Positions 56,435 through 64,000 of a stretch of DNA of 64,000 nucleotides are shown here, piece after piece (the stretch's first letter is position 1; each line of letters begins with the position of its first letter). The translations under genes and the position numbers were made by a program. The stretch covers positions 310,001 to 374,000 of the forward strand of contig NZ_BMVV01000003.1 of NCBI RefSeq assembly GCF_014650895.1, given 5' to 3'. This stretch comes from Streptomyces omiyaensis (GTDB lineage: Bacteria; Actinomycetota; Actinomycetes; Streptomycetales; Streptomycetaceae). Under the pieces are notes generated by a model, which was not told where the DNA came from, ran no database searches, and saw only the letters and a list, made by a program, of their open reading frames with translations.

Positions 56435-59400
56435 GTGACGGGCCAACAGAATCCGAGGGGGGCGACGGGTGAAGCACGGCCGGAGGACCGACGGTCCCGT
56501 GCGGCGATGCCGCCGGCCGACCTCCCGCGCCTCGCAGCCGATCTCGCGCGCTCGGTGCCGGACCAGGCGGCGCCGCACCGCGCGGAGCGCCGGGACGACC
56601 GCCCGGCGCGCACCGACGCGACCGGCCTGCCGCGCGTACCGGACCCCTGCGCCGGCCGCGCCCCCGAGGCGCCGCGGCCGGCCGGGGCCCTCGCGCCCCG
56701 CGACCGCACCGCGCCGGACCCGGCCCCACCCGGCCCGCCCCGGCCCCGCGCGGCCGTCCCGGAGCCGTCCGCCCGCACGTCCCCGGCCCGCCCCGGGCCG
56801 CGCGTGCTCCCGGTCCCGCACGCCTTCGGAGGGGCGGACGGCGAGGGCGGCGGCTTCGGGCACGACCAGGGGCGGGAGGACGCGGTGACCGGCACCGGCG
56901 CGACCGCCGTGATGCGGCGCGGCCCCGCTCCGGCCGGCTCCGCGCCCCTCGGACCCGGGCGGACCGCCCCGGGACCGGAGCGGCCGCCCAACTGGGCGGG
57001 CTCGCTCCTCGCGCAGATCGCCCTCGCCCTCGTCTGCGCCGGGTACACCACCGGTGCCGCGCTCGGCTGGGGCTCGTCCCGGCTCGCGCTGTTCATGGGC
57101 GACTTCGGGCTCAGTGCCGCCGCGTTCACCGCCGCCGTCTCCTGCTTCCTCTACGCCGGGGCCGAGCGCGGCGCCACCCGCCCCGCCTGGCTCCTCTTCG
57201 CCTTCTCCTCCTTCATGGCCGGCGCGGGGAACGCCGTCTGGGGCTGGTACGAGGTGGTGCTCGGCCGGGAGGTCCCCGAGTCCTCCGCCGCCGACCTCTT
57301 CTTCTTACTCTTCGCCCCGCCCGCCATCGTCGGCCTCCTCGTCCTCGCCAAGAAGCCCGTCACCCGGGCCGGCTGGGTCTGCCTGGGGCTCGACGCCTGG
57401 CTCATCGCCGGATCCCTGCTGACCCTCTCCTGGAGCCTCGCGCTCGCCCACACCGCCCACTTCCAGGGCGAGTCCGTGGCCCAGGCCGCGCTGTCGCTCG
57501 CGTACCCGCTCCTCGACATCGTGCTCGTCAGCATGGTCCTGGCGCTCCACTTCCGGCGCTCCCAGGCGAACCGCTCGGCGGTCAACACCGCCATCGCCGC
57601 CCTCGCCCTCACCGTGCTCTGCGACGCCCTCTTCACCTCGCCGCTGCTGCGCGCGAACTACGTCTCGGGCCAGCTGCTCGACGCCGGCTGGTTCGCCGGC
57701 TCCCTGCTGCTCGCCTACGCCCCCTGGGGCGTCCGCCGCCCGCCGGAGCCGGCCGTCGTCCGCGCCCCGGAGACGCCCAGCCGGCCCATCGCCGGCTCGC
57801 TCGCCGCCCTCACGCCCTACCTCGCCGCCGCGGTCTGCACCCTCGGCATCCTGTACAACGTGGTCGAGGGCCGCCGGATCGACCGCGTCGTCGTCCTCAC
57901 CGGCTGCGCCGTGGTCCTCGCCCTCGTCGTCCGGCAGGGCATCATGCTCATCGACAACATCGCCCTCACCCACGAACTGGCCCAGAAGGAGAACCACTTC
58001 AGGTCGCTCGTGCAGGGCTCCAGCGACGTCATCATGATCGCCGCGCCCAGCGGCGTCCTGCGGTACGTCAGCCCCGCCGCCACCGGCGTGTACGGACGGG
58101 ACGCCGAGGAGCTGATCGGCTCCGAGCTGTCCGCGCTCATCCACCCCGCCGACCTCGGCGCCGTCGTCCACGAGGTCCGGCGCTTCCTCGCCGCCTCGCC
58201 CGCAGAGGAGCCCACCACCCGGATCGAGTGCCGCTTCCGCTCCGGTCACGGGAGCGCCTCCCGCCCGGCCGAGGCCGAGGGCGACTGGCTCAACGTCGAG
58301 TCCACCGTCAGCCGGCACCAGGGCGGCCTGATCTTCAACAGCCGGGACGTGACCGAACGGGTCCGGCTCCAGGCGCAGTTGCAGCACAACGCGGAGCACG
58401 ACCCGCTCACCGACCTGCCCAACCGGGCGCTCTTCACCCGCAGGGTCGGCCAGGCCCTGGGCGGGCGCCGCTCCTCCGACGCCGGCGCCGCCGTGCTCTT
58501 CATCGACCTCGACGGCTTCAAGGCGGTCAACGACCGGCTCGGCCACCAGGCCGGCGACGACCTCCTCGTCCAGGCCGGCCGCCGCCTCCAGGAGGCCGTG
58601 AGGGCCGGGGACACCGCCGCCCGGCTGGGCGGCGACGAGTTCGCCGCGCTCATCCTCGGCGACGGCCCGCACGACCGCGCCGCCCGCGAGACCCAGGTCC
58701 AGGAGATCGCCGACCGGCTCCGCCTCACCCTCTCCCGCCCCTACCGGGTCGACGGGGGCACCGAGGTCCGGGTCGCCGCCTCCATCGGCGTCGCCTTCGC
58801 CGAGCCCGGCATCGGCGCCGGCGACCTGCTGCGCAACGCCGACCTCGCCATGTACCGGGCCAAGGCGGGCGGCAAGGACCGGGTCGAGCTGTACGTGCCG
58901 CAGATGCAGGCCGAGGTGGTACGCCGCACCGAGCTCGCCGCCCGGCTGCGCAGCGCGCTCCACGACGGCGAGTTCGCCCTCCTCCACCAGCCGGTCGTGG
59001 ACCTCGCCACCGGCCGGATCTCCGCCGTCAGCGCGCAGGCCCGCTGGCGCTCCGCCCAGGGCATCCTCTTCACCCCCGCCGAGTACCTCCGGGTCACCGA
59101 CGACGGCGAGCGCACCGCCGAGCTGGGCCGCTGGCTCCTGGAGGAGGCCGTCGAGCAGGCCGCCGAGCGGGCCGGCAGCGGCCACCGCACCCCGGTGACC
59201 GTCCGGCTCGCGGCCCGCCGACTCCTCGACCGCTCCGTCCCGCTCGGCACCGTCGAGGCCCTGCTGACCCGGCACGGGCTGCCGTCGGGCTCGCTCGTCA
59301 TCGAGCTGGCCGACACCGACCACCGGACCCCCCTGGACGAGCTGGAGCAGCGCCTGGTCGCGCTGCGCCGCCTCGGGGTGCGGATCGCCCTGGACGGATT

Positions 59401-59773
59401 CGGCAGCGGACACGTGGCCGTCCACGCCCTCCGGCGCCTTCCGGTCGACATACTGAAACTCGACAGGGGACTCGTCGAGGGCGTGGTCGAGTCGGCCCGG
59501 CTCCGCAAGATCACCAGCGGGGTGCTCCGCATCGCCGGGGAGCTGGGCATGCAGACCGTCGCCGACGGGGTCGACGTCCCCGAGCAGGTCCTGGCGCTGC
59601 GGGCCATGGGCTGCCGGCACGCGCAGGGCATGGCCTTCTCGGGCCCGCTCGACGAGTACCGGCTCCGCCGGGCCCTGGTCAGGGGCGATTTCCCGCTGCC
59701 GGGGACCGTCTCCGTACCGGCCGGCACGGGGCGCGACACGCGGCGGAAAGCATCCCCCGATCAGCTCACATGA
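56435..59773 (+). CDS. Membrane PAS-GGDEF-degenerate-EAL protein (predicted diguanylate cyclase)
   Basis: A 1112-residue protein if GTG 56435 is used; GTG 56885 (VTGTGATAV, GGGAGG upstream) gives 962. A Pro/Arg/Ala-rich N-terminus is followed by about eight to ten TM segments (190-515), a PAS domain (SLVQGSSDVIMIAAPSG) and GGDEF with [10 protein letters not shown] near 732. A matching RxxD inhibitory site (RAGD) lies five residues before it. The EAL domain has SAQARW in place of EALxRW, DGFGSG in place of DDFGTG and VRLA in place of VNVS, so phosphodiesterase activity should be lost. An in-frame TTA codon is at 57305-57307 (bldA). It is upstream of the ilv leader, as in S. coelicolor. Confidence 0.88.
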   Translation: MTGQQNPRGATGEARPEDRRSRAAMPPADLPRLAADLARSVPDQAAPHRAERRDDRPARTDATGLPRVPDPCAGRAPEAPRPAGALAPRDRTAPDPAPPGPPRPRAAVPEPSARTSPARPGPRVLPVPHAFGGADGEGGGFGHDQGREDAVTGTGATAVMRRGPAPAGSAPLGPGRTAPGPERPPNWAGSLLAQIALALVCAGYTTGAALGWGSSRLALFMGDFGLSAAAFTAAVSCFLYAGAERGATRPAWLLFAFSSFMAGAGNAVWGWYEVVLGREVPESSAADLFFLLFAPPAIVGLLVLAKKPVTRAGWVCLGLDAWLIAGSLLTLSWSLALAHTAHFQGESVAQAALSLAYPLLDIVLVSMVLALHFRRSQANRSAVNTAIAALALTVLCDALFTSPLLRANYVSGQLLDAGWFAGSLLLAYAPWGVRRPPEPAVVRAPETPSRPIAGSLAALTPYLAAAVCTLGILYNVVEGRRIDRVVVLTGCAVVLALVVRQGIMLIDNIALTHELAQKENHFRSLVQGSSDVIMIAAPSGVLRYVSPAATGVYGRDAEELIGSELSALIHPADLGAVVHEVRRFLAASPAEEPTTRIECRFRSGHGSASRPAEAEGDWLNVESTVSRHQGGLIFNSRDVTERVRLQAQLQHNAEHDPLTDLPNRALFTRRVGQALGGRRSSDAGAAVLFIDLDGFKAVNDRLGHQAGDDLLVQAGRRLQEAVRAGDTAARLGGDEFAALILGDGPHDRAARETQVQEIADRLRLTLSRPYRVDGGTEVRVAASIGVAFAEPGIGAGDLLRNADLAMYRAKAGGKDRVELYVPQMQAEVVRRTELAARLRSALHDGEFALLHQPVVDLATGRISAVSAQARWRSAQGILFTPAEYLRVTDDGERTAELGRWLLEEAVEQAAERAGSGHRTPVTVRLAARRLLDRSVPLGTVEALLTRHGLPSGSLVIELADTDHRTPLDELEQRLVALRRLGVRIALDGFGSGHVAVHALRRLPVDILKLDRGLVEGVVESARLRKITSGVLRIAGELGMQTVADGVDVPEQVLALRAMGCRHAQGMAFSGPLDEYRLRRALVRGDFPLPGTVSVPAGTGRDTRRKASPDQLT

Positions 59774-59831
59774 TGAGACGCGCGTCCCACCCACTTGACA
59801 GTGGCGAGGCCCGGGAGGGAGGGTCAGTGCC

Positions 59832-59873
59832 ATGCGCACCCGAATTCTCGTACTTGGACAGCGCGTCGGCTGA
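59832..59873 (+). CDS. ilv leader peptide (attenuator)
   Basis: A 13-codon frame MRTRILVLGQRVG with GGAGGGAGG 9 bases upstream. Ile-Leu-Val-Leu stand together and use ATT, GTA and CTT, codons that are rare in this genome, ideal for ribosome stalling when branched-chain amino acids are scarce. Position before an intrinsic terminator and ilvB matches the known actinobacterial ilvBNC leader type. Confidence 0.87.
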   Translation: MRTRILVLGQRVG

Positions 59874-59948
59874 AGCAGGGCCCTGAAGGCCCGCTGAGAA
59901 CCACCCGACGCGCTCCCCTCGCTTGCCTTCCGGCACGAGGGGTTTTTT
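59860..59948 (+). terminator. ilvB transcription attenuator
   Basis: CCCCTCG (59915-59921) pairs with CGAGGGG (59936-59942), with inner TGCC/GGCA, followed by TTTTTT: a true T-run terminator, rare here. A 10-bp stem AGCGCGTCGG / CCGACGCGCT (59860-59869 with 59905-59914) overlaps the end of the leader frame, so a stalled ribosome would open it. It abuts the terminator arm and probably communicates with it. Confidence 0.82.
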
Positions 59949-60030
59949 GTTGCACCGGTTCTCTCTGAAGCCCACGCAAAGCCACGTAAAACACCCCGCA
60001 AAAAACCCTCTGCTTCGAGAAGAGATGCTG

Positions 60031-61878
60031 ATGACCGAGCAGGCCACCGGGCACCATCCGCAGCCGCGGCCCCGCAGCGGCGCGACGCCCGCCCCCACCG
60101 TCGAGCACGTCACGGGCGCGCAGTCCCTCATCCGCTCTCTCGAGGAGGTGGGCGCGGACACCGTCTTCGGCATCCCGGGCGGCTGCATCCTCCCCGCGTA
60201 CGACCCGATGATGGACAGCACGAAGGTCCGCCACATCCTGGTCCGCCACGAGCAGGGCGCCGGCCACGCGGCCACCGGCTACGCCCAGGCCACCGGCAAG
60301 GTCGGCGTCTGCATGGCGACCTCGGGTCCCGGCGCGACCAACCTGGTCACCCCGATCGCCGACGCCCACATGGACTCGGTCCCGCTGGTCGCGATCACCG
60401 GGCAGGTCGCCTCCAAGGCGATCGGCACCGACGCCTTCCAGGAGGCGGACATCGTCGGCATCACCATGCCGGTCACCAAGCACAACTTCCTGGTCACCAA
60501 GGCCGAGGACATCGCGAAGACCATCGCCGAGGCGTTCCACATCGCCTCCACCGGGCGTCCCGGCCCGGTCCTGGTCGACATCGCCAAGGACGCGCTCCAG
60601 GCGAAGACCACCTTCTCCTGGCCGCCGCAGACCGACCTGCCCGGCTACCGCCCGGTGACCAAGCCGCACGCCAAGCAGATCCGCGAGGCCGCGAAGCTCA
60701 TCACCGCGGCCAGGCGCCCGGTCCTCTACGTCGGCGGCGGCGTCATCAAGTCGGGCGCCACGGCCGAGCTGAAGGTCCTGGCCGAGCTCACCGGCGCTCC
60801 CGTCACCACCACCCTGATGGCCCTCGGCGCCTTCCCCGACAGCCACCCGCTGCACGTCGGCATGCCCGGCATGCACGGCTCCGTCACGGCCGTCACCGCC
60901 CTCCAGAAGGCCGACCTGATCGTCGCCCTCGGCGCCCGCTTCGACGACCGCGTCACCGGCAAGCTGGACAGCTTCGCCCCGTACGCCAAGATCGTCCACG
61001 CGGACATCGACCCGGCCGAGATCGGCAAGAACCGCGCCGCCGACGTCCCGATCGTCGGTGACGCCCGCGAGGTCATCGCCGACCTGGTCCAGGCCGTCCA
61101 GGCCGAGCACAGCGAGGGCAACCAGGGCGACTACTCCGCGTGGTGGTCGGACCTGAACCGCTGGCGCGAGACCTACCCGCTCGGCTACGACCTGCCGGAG
61201 GACGGCAGCCTCTCCCCGCAGCAGGTCATCCAGCGCATCGGCCGGCTCGCCCCCGAGGGCACGATCTTCACCGCGGGCGTCGGCCAGCACCAGATGTGGG
61301 CCGCCCACTTCATCGACTACGAGAAGCCGGCCACCTGGCTGAACTCCGGCGGCCTGGGGACCATGGGCTACGCCGTCCCGGCCGCCATGGGCGCCAAGGC
61401 CGGCGCGCCCGACCGGACGGTCTGGGCGATCGACGGCGACGGCTGTTTCCAGATGACCAATCAGGAGCTCACCACCTGCGCCCTGAACAACATCCCGATC
61501 AAGGTCGCCATCATCAACAACGGCGCCCTCGGGATGGTCCGCCAGTGGCAGACCCTCTTCTACAACCAGCGCTACTCCAACACCGTCCTGCACTCCGGCC
61601 CGGACGACGTCAACCCGGAGGCCAAGGGCACCCGCGTCCCGGACTTCGTGAAGCTGTCCGAGGCCATGGGCTGCGTCGCCCTGCGCTGCGAGTCCCCGGA
61701 CGACCTCGACAAGGTCATCGCCGAGGCCAACGCCATCAACGACCGGCCGGTCGTCATCGACTTCATCGTCCACGAGGACGCGCAGGTCTGGCCCATGGTC
61801 GCCGCCGGCACCTCCAACGACGAGGTCATGGCCGCCCGGGGCGTCCGCCCCGACTTCGGCGACGGCGAAGACGACTGA
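60031..61878 (+). CDS. ilvB: Acetolactate synthase large subunit
   Basis: ThDP-dependent catalytic subunit, first common step of Ile/Val/Leu synthesis. 615 residues. The activating Glu is in [19 protein letters not shown]/quinone-type middle domain follows, and the ThDP-metal motif is [16 protein letters not shown] with GDG...N. The first 28 residues are a disordered extension. ATG 60031 has AGAAGAG 6 bases upstream. It is followed by ilvN after 35 bases and is controlled by the upstream attenuator. Confidence 0.98.
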   Translation: MTEQATGHHPQPRPRSGATPAPTVEHVTGAQSLIRSLEEVGADTVFGIPGGCILPAYDPMMDSTKVRHILVRHEQGAGHAATGYAQATGKVGVCMATSGPGATNLVTPIADAHMDSVPLVAITGQVASKAIGTDAFQEADIVGITMPVTKHNFLVTKAEDIAKTIAEAFHIASTGRPGPVLVDIAKDALQAKTTFSWPPQTDLPGYRPVTKPHAKQIREAAKLITAARRPVLYVGGGVIKSGATAELKVLAELTGAPVTTTLMALGAFPDSHPLHVGMPGMHGSVTAVTALQKADLIVALGARFDDRVTGKLDSFAPYAKIVHADIDPAEIGKNRAADVPIVGDAREVIADLVQAVQAEHSEGNQGDYSAWWSDLNRWRETYPLGYDLPEDGSLSPQQVIQRIGRLAPEGTIFTAGVGQHQMWAAHFIDYEKPATWLNSGGLGTMGYAVPAAMGAKAGAPDRTVWAIDGDGCFQMTNQELTTCALNNIPIKVAIINNGALGMVRQWQTLFYNQRYSNTVLHSGPDDVNPEAKGTRVPDFVKLSEAMGCVALRCESPDDLDKVIAEANAINDRPVVIDFIVHEDAQVWPMVAAGTSNDEVMAARGVRPDFGDGEDD

Positions 61879-61913
61879 GCAGCGACGAGCCACAGGGAAG
61901 AGGCCCACACACC

Positions 61914-62438
61914 ATGTCCAAGCACACGCTCTCCGTCCTCGTCGAGAACACGCCCGGCATCCTCGCCCGGATCGCCGCCCTGTTCTCCCGCCGCGGCTTC
62001 AACATCGACTCGCTCGCCGTCGGCGTCACCGAGCACCCCGACATCAGCCGCATCACCATCGTGGTCAACGTCGAGTCCCTGCCCCTGGAGCAGGTGACCA
62101 AGCAGCTCAACAAGCTGGTCAACGTCCTGAAGATCGTCGAACTCGAGCCCAGCGCCGCGATCCAGCGCGAGCTCGTCCTGGTGAAGGTCCGCGCCGACAA
62201 CGAGACCCGCTCCCAGATCGTCGAGATCGTCAAGCTGTTCCGCGCCAAGACCGTCGACGTCTCGCCGGAGGCCGTCACCATCGAGGCCACCGGTTCGAGC
62301 GACAAGCTGGACGCCATGCTCAAGATGCTGGAGCAGTTCGGCATCAAGGAGCTCGTCCAGTCGGGCACCATCGCCATAGGGCGTGGCGCCCGGTCCATCA
62401 CCGACCGGTCCCTGCGGGCACTCGACCGCAGCGCGTGA
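61914..62438 (+). CDS. ilvN: Acetolactate synthase regulatory subunit
   Basis: 174-residue regulatory subunit that binds valine and stimulates IlvB. N-terminal ACT domain: HTLSVLVENTPGILARIAAL and FNIDSLAVGVTEHPDISRIT; the C-terminal domain (RAKTVDVSPEAVTIEATG) contacts the large subunit. Some annotations use ilvH. ATG 61914 follows AGGGAAGAGG. Followed by ilvC after 128 bases, so ilvC may have its own promoter. Confidence 0.96.
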   Translation: MSKHTLSVLVENTPGILARIAALFSRRGFNIDSLAVGVTEHPDISRITIVVNVESLPLEQVTKQLNKLVNVLKIVELEPSAAIQRELVLVKVRADNETRSQIVEIVKLFRAKTVDVSPEAVTIEATGSSDKLDAMLKMLEQFGIKELVQSGTIAIGRGARSITDRSLRALDRSA

Positions 62439-62464
62439 CGCTCCGTACCGTCCACGGGGGCTGA

Positions 62465-63568
<1,104 letters not shown>

Positions 63569-63574
63569 GCCCCT

Positions 63575-63611
63575 CGGCACGGGGCCGGACGCTTCGTCCG
63601 GCCCCGTGCCG
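63575..63611 (+). terminator. Terminator after ilvC
   Basis: Perfect 16-bp stem CGGCACGGGGCCGGAC / GTCCGGCCCCGTGCCG with a 5-base loop, followed by TTTCCTT. Confidence 0.85.
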
Positions 63612-63804
63612 TTTCCTTGGACACCCCGTCCAACCACGGACGGGTGATCCTTCCAACGAGGCGTACGACGTGCGCCGATGCGGCACTACACTGCTCAACA
63701 ACATCGCGTCTGGCCCACAGCGTCGTGCGCTTCCACGCGGCAAGCCCCCTCCACCGCCTGCGGCCGTCGGGACGGCCGTCCGCACTGCCTCTGTGAGGAC
63801 TCAC

Positions 63805-64000
63805 GTGAGCTCGAAACCTGTCGTACTCATCGCTGAAGAGCTGTCGCCCGCCACCGTCGACGCCCTGGGCCCGGACTTCGAGATCCGGCACTGCAACGGC
63901 GCCGACCGCGCCGAGCTGCTCCCCGCGATCGCCGACGTCGACGCCATCCTCGTCCGCTCGGCCACCAAGGTCGACGCGGAGGCCATCGCCGCCGCCAAGA
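63805..64000 (+). CDS. serA: D-3-phosphoglycerate dehydrogenase, N-terminal part (runs off window)
   Basis: First enzyme of serine synthesis, cut by the window end after 65 codons. VSSKPVVLIAEELSPATVDALGPDFEIRHC and ILVRSATKVDAEAI match the N-terminus of actinobacterial SerA; the NAD-binding and ACT-like domains lie outside. GTG 63805 has GTGAGGAC 5 bases upstream. TACACT at 63687-63692 is a possible -10 far upstream. The order ilvB-ilvN-ilvC-serA is conserved in Streptomyces. Confidence 0.93.
   Translation, partial: MSSKPVVLIAEELSPATVDALGPDFEIRHCNGADRAELLPAIADVDAILVRSATKVDAEAIAAAK

Noticed and set aside
59795..59800. TTGACA as a -35 of an ilv promoter
   Set aside because: The -10 position 17 bases later falls in the ribosome site of the leader peptide (GGAGGGAGG), so a promoter here would cut off the leader. 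The true promoter is probably further upstream.

Overview
The window is a 64 kb piece of a high-GC actinobacterial chromosome, almost certainly Streptomyces. The evidence is very GC-rich third codon positions, near absence of TTA codons, many genes that appear leaderless, SseB-family and LuxR-LAL genes, and a run ligA - GGDEF/EAL protein - gatC-gatA-small protein-gatB - ... - ilvB-ilvN-ilvC-serA. That run is the order I know from the core arm of the S. coelicolor chromosome. No tRNA, rRNA, CRISPR array, insertion sequence or prophage was seen.

Layout. 1-1.6 kb: 5' part of glgX (minus strand). 1.8-4.5 kb: two tandem L,D-transpeptidase lipoproteins. 4.5-7.9 kb: enoyl-CoA hydratase, an anti-sigma-type ATPase, a GNAT enzyme, an EF-hand protein and a small secreted peptide. 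7.9-11.1 kb: an accessory-looking insertion of lower GC. It has a four-TM protein divergent from a two-gene operon that encodes a nucleoside-phosphorylase-fold enzyme (with a TTA codon) and an unrecognised 482-residue protein with a CxCxxC motif; this is the best candidate here for an undescribed system. 11.2-15.9 kb: serine/glycine one-carbon block (sdaA, glyA, gcvH, gcvT, minus strand) headed by a tandem glycine riboswitch. 16-18.4 kb: a P-loop kinase-like protein and two SseB-family proteins. 18.6-24.5 kb: complete oligopeptide-type ABC importer operon. 24.6-32.3 kb: TRIC-like membrane protein, thioesterase, cysteine desulfurase, peptidoglycan amidase, mnmA, alpha/beta hydrolase, LOG-like protein, SDR and a MetE-like protein. 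32.3-40.7 kb: ligA, rmdB-type c-di-GMP phosphodiesterase, gatCAB. 40.7-49.1 kb: secreted I36-type protein, lipoprotein, winged-helix regulator, membrane Ser/Thr kinase, a repeat-bearing gap that may hold a decayed gene, MMPL exporter and GNAT. 49.1-52.9 kb: C-rich tandem-repeat spacer, a 57-residue basic protein and a LuxR-LAL regulator. 53-56.3 kb: PQQ-type sugar dehydrogenase lipoprotein, aldo/keto reductase and 2-hydroxyacid dehydrogenase. 56.4-59.8 kb: large membrane PAS-GGDEF-degenerate-EAL protein with a TTA codon. 59.8-64 kb: branched-chain amino acid operon led by an attenuator peptide, then the start of serA.

How parts connect. The riboswitch-headed block converts glycine to serine (GcvT/GcvH with a P and L protein encoded elsewhere, GlyA), and SdaA takes serine to pyruvate; the adjacent SseB family is named for serine sensitivity. 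Cysteine desulfurase next to mnmA suggests sulfur supply for tRNA 2-thiouridine. Two c-di-GMP proteins of opposite predicted sign (RmdB-type phosphodiesterase; cyclase with dead EAL) lie 20 kb apart, and the cyclase gene has a bldA-type TTA codon, which would tie c-di-GMP to developmental translation control. All function calls come from reading motifs by eye; no database search was run.
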